Positions 8,861-17,579 are shown, numbered from the stretch's first letter. The stretch is 39,400 nucleotides of DNA from Candidatus Nyctobacter psychrophilus (GCA_014305025.1 JACRTY010000055.1:1-39400); one strand, 5' to 3'. Numbers and translations are program-made. Notes: generated by a model not told the origin, from the letters alone.

Positions 8861-9102
8861 CCAATGCCATCAAAGACGATAAACGGCATGGCCGCGCACG
8901 GACATTCGACGAGCGCGACGTTCCAAACGAGACCGGCGTTCGTCGATTCAGGGAAAGCATCACAATCAAAGCGCTTGGGTTTCCGCGGAGACCGCTCCCC
9001 GAACCCCACCGAATTTCAAGTCAAAAACATCCGACATTAACGGCTAAGGATGTGGACCTTTTGCGGTCGCCGCCGATTACCGTTTGAGCGGTGGCGCGGC
9101 TA
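8861..9102. other. Intergenic remnant without recognisable gene
   Basis: About 240 bases lie between the propeller pseudogene and the MITE. No frame here has a start, ribosome site or protein motif I recognise. It ends at the CTA that flanks the MITE. Confidence 0.4.
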
Positions 9103-9261
9103 GTGCTTGGTTGCGGAGATTCGCGTAAGAAGACCACGAAGGATTTTTGTCCGGATCGAGGAGCGAGGAGCGCGGAATGACGAGTCATTTGAGCGACGAG
9201 CGACGATGAGCCGGGCAAAAAGACGAGTGGGATTCTTGCGCGAACCTCCGCAACCAAGCAC
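9103..9261. mobile_element. MITE, TA-flanked, related to IS630-type ends
   Basis: The element is 159 bp with long inverted repeats. The left end begins gtgcttggttgcggagattc and the right end is its reverse complement with few mismatches (cctccgcaaccaagcac). TA flanks at 9101-9102 and 9262-9263 mark the target duplication, and the empty site was CTAG. Nineteen of the first 27 bases match the left end of the IS630 element at 278, so an IS630-like transposase could mobilise it. The interior is non-coding and carries GAGCGACGAG-like repeats around a small central palindrome. The right TA sits in the TAG stop codon of the phosphoribosyltransferase gene. Confidence 0.8.
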
Positions 9262-9902
9262 TAGGTACTATGCCTTTCCGCCATAGCGAGCAGCTCGCGG
9301 ACTTCGGTGTCGTCGACTTGGTCGAAGGATTTGTACCAGCGGCCGATGCTCAGCAACTGCGCGGGGGTTAACGCGCAGACCACCTCGTCGGCTTCGGTTT
9401 TCAAACTGTGCACGGTATCGGGCGGCGCAACGGGGACCGCGACGATGACCCTCGCGGGTGCATGGTGCCGGACGGCGCGGATGGCGACGCGCATCGACGC
9501 TCCGGTCGCGAGACCGTCGTCGACCAAAATGAGCGTTCGGCCGCCGAGCTGCGGCATGGGGCGGTCGTCGCGATAGCTTCGTTCTCGCCGCTCTAGTTCA
9601 CGCTCCTCGCGAGCGGCGACCGCGGCAACGGCCTCCTGCGGAATGCCGAGCCGCTCGATCGCCTCAGTGTTCAGCATGGTCACGCCCGCTGCGATCGCGC
9701 CCATGGCGAGTTCCTCGTGGCCTGGCACGCCGAGCTTACGAACGGGCAAAACCTCGAGTGGCGTGTGCAAAGCGCGCGCAATCTCGAAGGCGACCGGAAC
9801 GCCGCCGCGCGGCAACGCGAGCACCAGTACGCCGGGACGCTTGGCGTAGGAACGCAGCTTGCGGCCGAGCACGGCGCCGGCCGCCCGGCGATCGGCAAAC
9901 AT
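9261..9902 (-). CDS. Phosphoribosyltransferase family protein
   Basis: The 213-residue protein carries the type I phosphoribosyltransferase signature LILVDDGLATGASM (about 124-137), which binds PRPP, and an N-terminal ALPRGGVPVAFEIA segment (29-43) that forms the flexible PRGG loop. Proteins of this branch are common in actinobacteria and soil bacteria as stand-alone or fused domains. Their base substrate is generally unknown, so a purine salvage role is only a guess. It is divergent from the FtsX-like permease. The TAG stop is completed by the last base of the MITE and would also have been TAG before insertion. Confidence 0.82.
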   Translation of the reverse strand: MFADRRAAGAVLGRKLRSYAKRPGVLVLALPRGGVPVAFEIARALHTPLEVLPVRKLGVPGHEELAMGAIAAGVTMLNTEAIERLGIPQEAVAAVAAREERELERRERSYRDDRPMPQLGGRTLILVDDGLATGASMRVAIRAVRHHAPARVIVAVPVAPPDTVHSLKTEADEVVCALTPAQLLSIGRWYKSFDQVDDTEVRELLAMAERHST

Positions 9903-9964
9903 GCTTCCTGTTGTTCCCAGGATATCGGTCGCTTGACCCCGAGCATGGCACAGCGGTGACGACG

Positions 9965-12544
9965 ATGGCGCTCTTTCGCGGGCTCGTTCTCGGGCACGCT
10001 CGCGCCAATTGGCTGCGGGCGCTCGTCACGCTCGGAGCCGTGGCGCTCGGCGTCGCCATCGCGCTAGCCATCGATCTCGCCAATGCGACCGCGGTTGCAT
10101 CGTTCGCATCGAGCGTCAACGTCGTAGCAAACCATGTCGATTTGCAGGTGCTCGGCGTGGGCCGCGGCTTCGACGAACGGACCTTCTTGCGCGTGCAAGA
10201 CGTCCCGGGCGTGTCGTATGCGAGCCCGACGATCGAAGATTCGATCGTCGTCGGTGCACGTCCGGGCGATCCGTTTTCGGGTGAGATCCTGCGCGTGCTC
10301 GGCTTGGACTTGTTGCGGCCTCTACCGCGTAACGCGGCCGCAAGCGTCGCGATACCCGGCGAGTACGATGCGAACGCGGCGAGCGGCCCAGACCCGTATA
10401 TGCTCGTTGACGGACGCGGCGCGTTCATCTCCGAACGGGTCGCGACGCGGTATCACCTGCGCGTCGGCGGCGTGCTTCGCGCGCTGGCAGGCGACAAGCC
10501 CGTGAACTTTCGCCTTGCCGGCATCGTACCGGCCGGCACGCCGGGTCTGGATTCGAGCGTCGTGTTCGTCGATATCGCGACCGCGCAAGAAGCGTTCGGA
10601 AAGATCGGCCTGGTCGACCGGATCGATCTTATCGTGGACCCGAAACGCCTGCCGGCGGTGCAGCGTGCCGTTGCGGCCGCGATTCCGCCTGGCACGCGCG
10701 CCATCGAGCCCAAGGTACGCACCGGTGAAATTGAACGGATGCTGCGCAGCTTCCAACTCAATCTGGCGGCACTCTCGTACATCGCGCTGCTGGTCGGCAT
10801 GTACTTGATCTACAACGCCGTGGCGATCTCGGTCGTGCAGCGCCGGCCCGACGTCGGCAGCTTGCGTGCCCTCGGTGCCTCGCGGCGCCAAATCTTCGCA
10901 ACCTTTCTGGCAGAAGGCGCGCTCTTCGGCGTGGCCGGATCGCTGCTCGGACTCGTCCTGGGCAGCGTGCTGGCCCAATTTTCGGTCGGAGCGGTTTCGC
11001 GGACGGTGGACACGCTGTACGTCGCGTCGAGCGCCGATCGCGTCCATTACGATCCGGTCGTGCTGTTGCAGGCCTTCGTCGCGGGCACGGTTCTCGCAAC
11101 GATATCGGCGCTCGTTCCTGCGCTCGAAGCGGCAGCAACCGCCCCCGCACTGACGATGCGGGCTGCGGGCTTCGAACGTCGTCGCGCTCGTCCTGGCCTG
11201 GGGCTCGCCGTGGTCGGGAGTGCGCTGCTCGCGTTCGCGTATCTGCTCGGCTTCGCGCCCGCCGTTGATGGAATCCCGGTTGCCGGCTACGCGGCAGGGC
11301 TCGCTATCATCTTCGGGGGTTCGCTGTGCGTGCCGCTCGCGCTCGTTGCCGCGACGGCAGCGGCGCGCCGAATCACGTTGCGGCGCTCACCCGCGGCCAT
11401 GCTCGGTGCGGCGAACCTTGGTTCGGCGCTGCGGCGCAACAGCGTCGCGGTCGCCTCGCTGATGGTCGCGATCGCGATGATGGTCAGCGTGGCCATCTTG
11501 ATCGGCAGTTTTCGGACGACGGTTCTTGCCTGGGCCGACGATACGATCAGAGCCGACCTGTTCGTTCGGCCGCTCGGCTTGCAGGATGCCAGTTATGATG
11601 CGCGCTTCTCGCCCGACGTCGCCGCGACGATTCGCCGGGTCTCCGGCGTTGCAGCCGTCGATACGTTTCGCGCCATCTCGATTCCGTATCGAGGCACCAT
11701 CACGAACCTCGCCTCCGTTGACGTTGCGTCGATCACCGACCGCAACCGGCTGCGCTTTCTCGGTTCGGTCGACGCGCACAGCCTTGCCCGCTCGCTGCCG
11801 GGGACACTGCAGGCGCTGATCAGCGAACCGTTCGCGACGCGTTTCGGAACGCACGTCGGCGACGACGTGCCGGTCGACACGCCGGCCGGCCGCGTCCGCT
11901 TCCATGTCGCGGCGATCTACAACGATTATTCAACCGATGCCGGCGTACTGCTCGTCGACAAGCGCACGTACGCTCATCTTTTTCACGACCCCAGCGTGAA
12001 CTCGCTGGCCATCTTTGCAAAGAAGGGCATTGACCTGGGCGATTTGCGGACACGCGTGATCCGCAGCGTTCTACCGCTGCGCGTCGACGTGCAAACGACG
12101 CGCGAACTGCGTGCGCTCGTCATCACGATTTTCAATCGCACCTTCGCCATCACGTACGCGCTGTACGTCATCAGCATCACGATCGCCGTGCTCGGCGTCG
12201 TCAGTACGCTGTTTGCACTCGTGCTCGAGCGCCGTCCCCAGATCGGCCTATTGCGCTATCTGGGCTTGGCGGCGAGCGACGTGCGCGGCATGGTGCTCTA
12301 CGAGGCGGCGTACATCGGCGCGCTCGGCGGCGTCGCGGGCGTAACAGTCGGCGTGCTGCTCGCGCTCTTGCTGATCTACGTGATCAACCGTCAGGCCTTC
12401 GGTTGGCTCATCACCCTCCACATGCCGTACGGTTTTTTGGTGGAGGCCGTTGCGCTCGTCATTGTTGCGGCGCTGCTGGCCGGCCTTTATCCCGCGCGGC
12501 TGGCGGCGCGCGTTCGGGCGGCCGAGGCGGTGCGCACGGAATGA
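9965..12544 (+). CDS. FtsX/MacB-like ABC transporter permease
   Basis: I start this 859-residue membrane protein at ATG 9965 (GTG 9956 is equally possible). The longer upstream frame runs through the opposing phosphoribosyltransferase gene. One helix near residues 16-36 is followed by a large extracytoplasmic domain, then three helices (about 265-290, 319-342, 361-388) forming the first FtsX domain. Two or three central helices follow (about 411-467 and 493-515), then a second external domain and the final FtsX trio (about 727-755, 775-810, 820-850). This duplicated layout matches LolC/E- or YbbP-like permeases that move lipids, lipoproteins or hydrophobic compounds. The LolD-type ATPase at 7340 is the best partner. 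Confidence 0.87.
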   Translation: MALFRGLVLGHARANWLRALVTLGAVALGVAIALAIDLANATAVASFASSVNVVANHVDLQVLGVGRGFDERTFLRVQDVPGVSYASPTIEDSIVVGARPGDPFSGEILRVLGLDLLRPLPRNAAASVAIPGEYDANAASGPDPYMLVDGRGAFISERVATRYHLRVGGVLRALAGDKPVNFRLAGIVPAGTPGLDSSVVFVDIATAQEAFGKIGLVDRIDLIVDPKRLPAVQRAVAAAIPPGTRAIEPKVRTGEIERMLRSFQLNLAALSYIALLVGMYLIYNAVAISVVQRRPDVGSLRALGASRRQIFATFLAEGALFGVAGSLLGLVLGSVLAQFSVGAVSRTVDTLYVASSADRVHYDPVVLLQAFVAGTVLATISALVPALEAAATAPALTMRAAGFERRRARPGLGLAVVGSALLAFAYLLGFAPAVDGIPVAGYAAGLAIIFGGSLCVPLALVAATAAARRITLRRSPAAMLGAANLGSALRRNSVAVASLMVAIAMMVSVAILIGSFRTTVLAWADDTIRADLFVRPLGLQDASYDARFSPDVAATIRRVSGVAAVDTFRAISIPYRGTITNLASVDVASITDRNRLRFLGSVDAHSLARSLPGTLQALISEPFATRFGTHVGDDVPVDTPAGRVRFHVAAIYNDYSTDAGVLLVDKRTYAHLFHDPSVNSLAIFAKKGIDLGDLRTRVIRSVLPLRVDVQTTRELRALVITIFNRTFAITYALYVISITIAVLGVVSTLFALVLERRPQIGLLRYLGLAASDVRGMVLYEAAYIGALGGVAGVTVGVLLALLLIYVINRQAFGWLITLHMPYGFLVEAVALVIVAALLAGLYPARLAARVRAAEAVRTE

Positions 12545-12589
12545 GCGCGCGTGGGAAATATCTGATCATTGAACCTCAGGGGAGAACAC

Positions 12590-13018
12590 ATGCCAAAGAA
12601 CGACCGAGACCCCGAATCTGCGCCGCTGCCGTCGACCTTGCAACGGTCGCCGAAGAAGGCACAAGATACCTATGAGAAGACGCTCGAGAGCGCCGAAAAG
12701 ACGTACGACGGTAACGAACAAGCGGCGCATCGCGCGGCTTGGGCATCGGTAAAGCACTCATTTGAAAAGACGGGCGATCATTGGGAACCTAAAGCCGAAC
12801 GCGGGCCGTCGGATCCTCGTGCCGAGCAGCATGGTCCCGGTGCATCGGCGCAGACATACGGAGGCGTCGACGTCGAAGGCAAAACGAAAGAGGAGCTACG
12901 CGCCCAAGCGCGAGCAGTGGGCGCCGACGTGTCGTCCGGCATGACCAAGGCGCAACTGGGAGAGGCCATCGAGAAGGCCAATCGCCGCGAGGACCGCAAA
13001 CGGCGCGAGGGACGTTGA
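12590..13018 (+). CDS. ChaB-domain protein with C-terminal Rho N/SAP-like helix
   Basis: The 142-residue protein has an N-terminal ChaB-like domain (about residues 12-62): LPSTLQRSPKKAQDTYEK followed by AAHRAAWASVKHSFEK and a tryptophan. A charged linker leads to a C-terminal motif GKTKEELRAQARAVGADVS with MTKAQLGEAI, like the short Rho N-terminal or SAP-type helix pair that binds nucleic acid. ChaB was named as a cation transport regulator in E. coli, but its function in most bacteria is unproven. ATG 12590 is chosen because GGGGAG sits five bases upstream; a TTG at 12569 is less likely. The stop overlaps the next gene by four bases. Confidence 0.85.
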   Translation: MPKNDRDPESAPLPSTLQRSPKKAQDTYEKTLESAEKTYDGNEQAAHRAAWASVKHSFEKTGDHWEPKAERGPSDPRAEQHGPGASAQTYGGVDVEGKTKEELRAQARAVGADVSSGMTKAQLGEAIEKANRREDRKRREGR

Positions 13019-14196
13019 CGATTCGGAACCGCCGGGCTGCGCTCGTGTGCGCAATCGCCGCACTCGGTTGCGCTGTCGCCATCGAAGGGGCGAGCGGTAC
13101 GGCACGGGACGTAGCGGCGCGCACGACGGCGTCGCACTCCACGTTCGACATGGCGCGCGCGCCGTACTCCTTCGAATTTCCGCGCGATCATGCGGCGCAC
13201 CCGAACTATCGCAGTGAATGGTGGTATTACACGGGACACGTGCGAACGAACGCGGGGCGCCGCTTCGGTTACGAGTTGACGTTCTTTCGCATCGGGATGC
13301 ATCCCGGCGATCCACGACCGCTCGCGGGTCAGAGCCGCTGGCGCGGTAATGAGCTCTATCCCGCGCATTTTGCGATCACCGACGAGCGGGGGCTCACGTT
13401 CTTCTACGTCGATCGTTTCGCGCGCGAGGCGCTCGGCATGGGGCACGCCTCGGCGACAAACTTGGACGTCAAGGCAAATCGCTGGACGCTTGTCGGGACG
13501 CCGCTGCGCGGCCGCGATCGCGAGCGGATGCGGTTACGCGCCGCGGCTGTGACGGCCAACGGAACCGATGGCGTCGATCTGGTGCAAGTCCCCGAAAAGC
13601 CGCCGGCGATTCACGGCCACGGGGGCGTTTCACGCAAGGCGGCGTGTGAGGGCTGCACGTCCCACTATTACTCGTACACGCGACTACGTACGACCGGAAC
13701 GCTCGAATTCGGCGGGGTTCGCTTTCCGGTCAGCGGCATATCGTGGATGGATCACGAGTTCGGCTCCGGCCAGCTCGGGCCCGATCAAGCCGGGTGGGAT
13801 TGGGTGTCGGTGCAGCTCGACGACGGCCGGGATCTCATGTTGTATCGACTACGGCAGAAGGATGGAAGCGTAACGCCCGCCTCCAGCGGCAGCTTGGTCA
13901 GTGCAGCCGGAACGGTGCGTTACTTGCCGCTGCGGGCGTTTACGATGGAGGCGCAGGGAAGCTGGAGAAGTCCGCATACGAACGCCGTGTATCCGAGCGG
14001 GTGGCGAGTGCGCGTCCCGAGTGCGCGGCTCGACCTCGTGCTCGAACCGACGGTGCTCGATCAGGAACTGGCCGGCACGACGGGCGGCATCTCGTACTGG
14101 GAAGGGGCCGTTACCGTCCACGACGCGGCGCACGGCGCCGAACGCGGCGTGGGGTATGTAGAGCTGACCGGGTACGCCGGTCCCGTGTCGCTGTGA
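13015..14196 (+). CDS. AttH/CrtC-type lipocalin-like hydrolase, secreted
   Basis: The 393-residue protein matches the AttH/CrtC fold (carotenoid 1,2-hydratase-like, two lipocalin-like barrels). The hallmark YRSEWWYYTGHV lies near residues 65-76, with FGYELTFFR just after, and SWMDHEFGSGQLG near 242-254 is the second conserved block. The N-terminus RRAALVCAIAALGCAVAIEG looks like a signal peptide, so it is exported. The TTG start overlaps the ChaB-like stop. CrtC enzymes hydrate carotenoid end groups, but most distant AttH members have no known substrate. No carotenoid genes are seen nearby, so the name should stay at family level. Confidence 0.83.
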   Translation: MTIRNRRAALVCAIAALGCAVAIEGASGTARDVAARTTASHSTFDMARAPYSFEFPRDHAAHPNYRSEWWYYTGHVRTNAGRRFGYELTFFRIGMHPGDPRPLAGQSRWRGNELYPAHFAITDERGLTFFYVDRFAREALGMGHASATNLDVKANRWTLVGTPLRGRDRERMRLRAAAVTANGTDGVDLVQVPEKPPAIHGHGGVSRKAACEGCTSHYYSYTRLRTTGTLEFGGVRFPVSGISWMDHEFGSGQLGPDQAGWDWVSVQLDDGRDLMLYRLRQKDGSVTPASSGSLVSAAGTVRYLPLRAFTMEAQGSWRSPHTNAVYPSGWRVRVPSARLDLVLEPTVLDQELAGTTGGISYWEGAVTVHDAAHGAERGVGYVELTGYAGPVSL

Positions 14197-14247
14197 ACTC
14201 GCGCCGGCGAGGCGCGCTCCCAGGGTTAGGCCGCCTCGACCAATCGT

Positions 14248-14385
14248 TCATCGACCGCAAGGGCCCCCCTGGGAGCTTTTTTCCAAGATGAACGCGCAAT
14301 CGACACACTGAACGGCGAGCACGAACGTCGCTTCGGCGGGTTCAGCGTGGTCGCGGCCGCAGTCCGGGCACCGGAAGAGATGCAT
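14248..14385 (-). CDS. 45-residue zinc-ribbon small protein
   Basis: This short gene is too small for routine ORF calling. ATG at 14385 on the minus strand is preceded nine bases upstream by a strong GGAGGT. The peptide begins MHLFRCPDCGRDHAEP and contains a second pair VQCVDCAF, giving CPDC (6-9) and CVDC (27-30), a standard four-cysteine zinc ribbon, plus C43 and H2/H13. The reading frame continues to a TGA at 14248. The function is unknown. It could be a small regulator or a metal-binding adaptor. It lies between two genes on a stretch that otherwise has no convincing coding content, and it points toward the AttH-like gene. Confidence 0.6.
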   Translation of the reverse strand: MHLFRCPDCGRDHAEPAEATFVLAVQCVDCAFILEKSSQGGPCGR

Positions 14386-14414
14386 GATGTGGGTACCTCC
14401 GCACCGATTGCACC

Positions 14415-14636
14415 ATGCCGGTGTGCCACATGTCTGTCACTCTCGATTCGCCACCCATGTCGTCGCGGCGTTGCGCGGTCGCCGTGCCCGCCGCGCAACC
14501 GAGATTCGGCGGAACCCGATCCCGGTACGATTGCGGCACTATCTATTTCTCGCATAATTTCAAGACCGGCGACTCGATCGAACTCGCGCATCAAGTACGT
14601 CGCCGTCTCGATCTGATGGACCTGAAGTTCATGTAG
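14415..14636 (+). other. Questionable 73-codon open frame in 14386-14687 gap
   Basis: The gap between the zinc-ribbon gene and the NifU gene holds one plus-strand frame. Its last 35 codons (TIYFSHNFKTGDSIELAHQV and following) look somewhat protein-like, while the first half is low-complexity and unconvincing. There is no good ribosome site before ATG 14415. It may be the eroded tail of a lost gene. I see no terminator or RNA gene in this gap. Confidence 0.2.
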
Positions 14637-14687
14637 CGTTCGAACACGGGTGCGCGCGTTGAAGCGCTCGCCCGTGACACGTTTAGT

Positions 14688-14924
14688 TCAGACCTGTTCG
14701 ACAGCGAAAATCTCGGGGCAGCGCTCGCGCACGACGCGCTCGATGCTCTCTTTGAGGGTCGTATTAGACATCGGACAGCCACCGCAGGCGCCGATCATTT
14801 GAACGTAGGCGACCGCGTCGGCAACCCGCACGAGCCAAACGTCGCCGCCGTCGCGGTGGATCGCGGGCCGAATCTCGTCGAGCGCCCGTTCGATGCGGGC
14901 CTCGAGCGGTGCTGCGACGTTCAC
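14688..14924 (-). CDS. NifU-like C-terminal domain Fe-S scaffold protein
   Basis: The 78-residue product is a stand-alone NifU C-terminal domain (Nfu), which holds and delivers Fe-S clusters. It shows the family path LEARIERALDEIRPAIHRDG, VAYVQMIGACGGCPMS with the essential CGGC pair (47-50), and LKESIERVVRERCPEI. I choose GTG 14924 because the homologous region begins there; the open frame upstream is only the shadow of the UbiA gene. It lies 38 bases downstream of UbiA on the same strand and is probably co-transcribed. Clients might include the ferredoxin or the DinG-like helicase in this window, but that is speculation. Confidence 0.86.
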   Translation of the reverse strand: MNVAAPLEARIERALDEIRPAIHRDGGDVWLVRVADAVAYVQMIGACGGCPMSNTTLKESIERVVRERCPEIFAVEQV

Positions 14925-14962
14925 GTGTCCATAACCGTTGGGCGGCCGCAGTTCGTTTCGCG

Positions 14963-15871
14963 CTACGGCAAGCGAGCAGCTGCGGCGTAGGCCAGCGCGC
15001 CAAAGAAGACGACGACGGCGAAAAAGGCGACCCCTCGCCCGGCCAAGCGGCCGGCGTGCCGCGGTTCGGCATCGCGGCACGCGACGTACGCGCGCGTTAG
15101 GCCGATGCCGAACGGCAACGAGGCAAGTCCCGCTAGGCCGAAAAGCCGCGGAGCCCCGAGCGTCAGCGCAGCCGCGAAGCCTGCATTGGCGCCGAGCGCG
15201 CAGGCGATTCCCAGGGGCGTCGTTCGCCGGGTTCCCAGCCGTACGACGAGGGTTCGTTTGCCCGCGGCCGCATCGGCCCCGCGGTCGGGATACTCGACGG
15301 CCAGCATCATTCCGAGCATCGCCCCGGCTCCGGGCAGCACGCTCGCCACGAATCGCCCACCCGGCACGGCATTCTGAGCGAGGAAGGCGCACAGCGGGAC
15401 GAGCACCGCGACGACCAGCGCCGTGTCCAGTTCCCCGAGCCCGCGTGCCGACAGCCGCAGCGGCGGCGCCGAATACACCCACGCTCCGGCGCATATGGCC
15501 AGCGCCGCAACAGCTGCGTCGGGCCTGCGTGCCGCCAGCGCCAGTGCGGCGGTACCGAGTAGGCCCAAGCCCATGCACACCAGCGCCGCCCGCAGCGCGA
15601 CGACGGGCTGCAGTGAACCGTCGATGAGCGTTCCGCTGCCGCCGGAATAGGGCGTGCGCACGGCCGTGACGTCGGAGCGACGGTCGAAGTAATCGTTGGC
15701 ATAGTGCGTCATAAATTGATAGCTCGTGATCGTCGCTTGCGCGAGCGCATACGCACCGATGTCGACCCGTCCGCTTTGGTACCAAGCCATGGCGGTGCCG
15801 AACGCGCCGCCGAGTAGACCGCCCACCAAGAATCGTAGACGTGAGAGGCGCAGGAAAGCCGTCAGCGGCAT
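14963..15871 (-). CDS. UbiA-family prenyltransferase, MenA-like
   Basis: ATG 15871 gives 302 residues, beginning at the first membrane helix; a longer frame to 16075 overlaps the Ppx gene and is rejected. The first aspartate motif is YANDYFDRRSD (57-67) and the second is EYPDRGADAAAGKRTL (about 193-208), which bind Mg-prenyl diphosphate. About eight or nine membrane helices surround them. The EYPD...GKRTL wording resembles MenA, which prenylates 1,4-dihydroxy-2-naphthoate in menaquinone synthesis, more than UbiA or heme O synthase. No other men genes are in view. It is divergent from the phosphatase gene, with 57 bases for both promoters. Confidence 0.85.
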   Translation of the reverse strand: MPLTAFLRLSRLRFLVGGLLGGAFGTAMAWYQSGRVDIGAYALAQATITSYQFMTHYANDYFDRRSDVTAVRTPYSGGSGTLIDGSLQPVVALRAALVCMGLGLLGTAALALAARRPDAAVAALAICAGAWVYSAPPLRLSARGLGELDTALVVAVLVPLCAFLAQNAVPGGRFVASVLPGAGAMLGMMLAVEYPDRGADAAAGKRTLVVRLGTRRTTPLGIACALGANAGFAAALTLGAPRLFGLAGLASLPFGIGLTRAYVACRDAEPRHAGRLAGRGVAFFAVVVFFGALAYAAAARLP

Positions 15872-15928
15872 CGCCGTCGCTTTCGTGACGAGGGAACGCG
15901 ACGCCGCCCACCGTAGCGCGGCAGCGCG

Positions 15929-17500
15929 ATGTTGCTCGGCGCGATCGACGTGGGTACGAATTCCATCCACTTGATCGTCGTCGAGCTGGATCCGCACTAC
16001 GGAACCGCGCGCACCGTGCTCAAGACGCGCGAAATGGTCCGCCTGGGCGCAGGCGACGCGCTCGCGCGCGGCCACCTCGGGAAGAAGGCCGTCGCTCGCG
16101 GCGTGGCGGCAATCGCGCGCTTCGCGGAAGCGGCGCGCGCGGCCGGTGCCGGCGACGTGCGTGCCGTCGCGACGTCGGCCGTGCGCGAAGCGTCCAATCG
16201 TGACGAATTCGTCGCCGCCGTACGCGCTGCGAGCGGCGTTACGCTCGAGATCTTAAACGACGTTGAAGAAGCACGGCTCATCCATCTGGGCGTGAGTCGC
16301 GGCTTCCCGCTCGGCGGCCGCCTCGCGTGCATCTTCGATATCGGCGGCGGCTCAACCGAGTTCATCATCGGCGATGCGGCGCGCTCCTATTACCTGCACA
16401 GCGTGCGGCTGGGCAGCCTGCGCCTCTTCGAGCGCTACCTCGCGGAAGGTGCGGCCGGCGGATACGGCGCGCTGGAAGCACACGTGCGCACGGAACTTGC
16501 GCCGGTGGCAGCGGCGCTGGGCGAATACGGCTTCGACGTGCTGATCGGTACGTCGGGAACGCTCATGGGGTTAGCCGCGCTCGATGCCGCCGACGCTGGT
16601 CTCGCGCTGCAGCGCGTCCATGGGTACGTGCTGCGCGTCGACCGCTTACGCACGCTCCAGCGCACCATGCTACGCCTCATGCCCGCGGAGCGCCGGCGCC
16701 TCCCCGGGATGAACCCGCGTCGCAGCGACATCATCGTGGCGGGAACGGCGATCGCGATCGCGCTGGCCGAGGCGCTCGGACGCGACGAAATCGTCGTCAG
16801 CGAGCGTGCACTGCGCGAAGGACTCGTGGTCGACTATCTGGAGCGGAACATCGCACTCGCACGGACGCTCGGTGACGAGCGCACGCGTCGTTTCGATGCG
16901 GCGCATGCGCTGGCGCGGCGCTTCGACGGAAACGGCGTTCACGAAAGCCATGTCGGAACGCTGGCGTTGCAGCTGTTCGACGGTCTGGTCGAACTGCATC
17001 GCTTCGAACCCGCCGATCGGGACCTGCTGTTCGCGGCGGCGCTCGTGCACGACGTCGGCCGGGCGATCGCCGCCAGCGCCCATCACAAACACGGCGCGTA
17101 TATCGTGCGCAATGCCCTAACGCCCGGTTGGCGTCCCGAGGAGATCGAGTTGATGGCAACGCTGGTGCGCTATCATCGCAAGTCACTGCCCAAGCCGACG
17201 CACGTCGAGTGGGCGAACGCGAGTCCGCTCGCGCGGACGAAGATCGAAGGGCTCGCTGCGATGTTACGCGTGGCCGACGGCTTGGATCGGCGCCATATCG
17301 GCGCCGTCGAGTCGCTCGACGTGCGTGTCGAGGCCGCCGAAATCATCGTGCGGATCCAGGCCTTCGGGGAAGCGGAACCTGAAATCGAGGGGGCGCGCTA
17401 CAAGGCTGAAATGTTTGAGCGCGCGTTTGGCCGTCGCCTGCGGTTCGAAGAGGTGTCGCCCTCCGACGAGGCGCTCGGGCTCGCCGGAGCTGCCGGGTGA
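15929..17500 (+). CDS. Ppx/GppA exopolyphosphatase family protein with HD domain
   Basis: The 523-residue protein has the ASKHA sugar-kinase-like N-terminus: phosphate loop GAIDVGTNSIHLIVVE (4-19), then ATSAVREASN, and the second loop IFDIGGGSTEFIIG (about 139-152). The C-terminal half is a HD-type hydrolase domain with LVHDVGRA and AHHKHGAYI (about 370-392) and RYHRKS. This is the long Ppx type, which trims polyphosphate or degrades pppGpp; the sequence does not say which. It lies 79 bases upstream of PhoB-PhoR, so it is likely to be part of phosphate control. Polyphosphate breakdown beside a phosphate-starvation sensor makes biological sense. Confidence 0.9.
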   Translation: MLLGAIDVGTNSIHLIVVELDPHYGTARTVLKTREMVRLGAGDALARGHLGKKAVARGVAAIARFAEAARAAGAGDVRAVATSAVREASNRDEFVAAVRAASGVTLEILNDVEEARLIHLGVSRGFPLGGRLACIFDIGGGSTEFIIGDAARSYYLHSVRLGSLRLFERYLAEGAAGGYGALEAHVRTELAPVAAALGEYGFDVLIGTSGTLMGLAALDAADAGLALQRVHGYVLRVDRLRTLQRTMLRLMPAERRRLPGMNPRRSDIIVAGTAIAIALAEALGRDEIVVSERALREGLVVDYLERNIALARTLGDERTRRFDAAHALARRFDGNGVHESHVGTLALQLFDGLVELHRFEPADRDLLFAAALVHDVGRAIAASAHHKHGAYIVRNALTPGWRPEEIELMATLVRYHRKSLPKPTHVEWANASPLARTKIEGLAAMLRVADGLDRRHIGAVESLDVRVEAAEIIVRIQAFGEAEPEIEGARYKAEMFERAFGRRLRFEEVSPSDEALGLAGAAG

Positions 17501-17579
17501 AGTCCGGGAGAGTTCTGCCGCTTCCGGTTCGAACGGACGATGGTGCAGCCGCTTCGAGCGGCCGTGCGAAGGGATAGGC

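Noticed and set aside
7813..9009. 398-codon minus-strand frame over the ABC ATPase end and the propeller remnant
   Set aside because: Composition is rich in Arg, Pro and Ser with no motif, and the first part is simply the antisense of the ABC ATPase. It is a GC-driven shadow.
9758..12544. 928-codon version of the FtsX permease
   Set aside because: The extra 69 codons are antisense to the phosphoribosyltransferase start and are Arg/Ala-rich. The first membrane helix follows ATG 9965 directly.
14688..15911. 407-codon minus-strand frame ending in the NifU domain as a fusion protein
   Set aside because: The upstream 320 codons are the shadow of the UbiA gene in another frame. Only the last 78 codons match a family, so no fusion is claimed.
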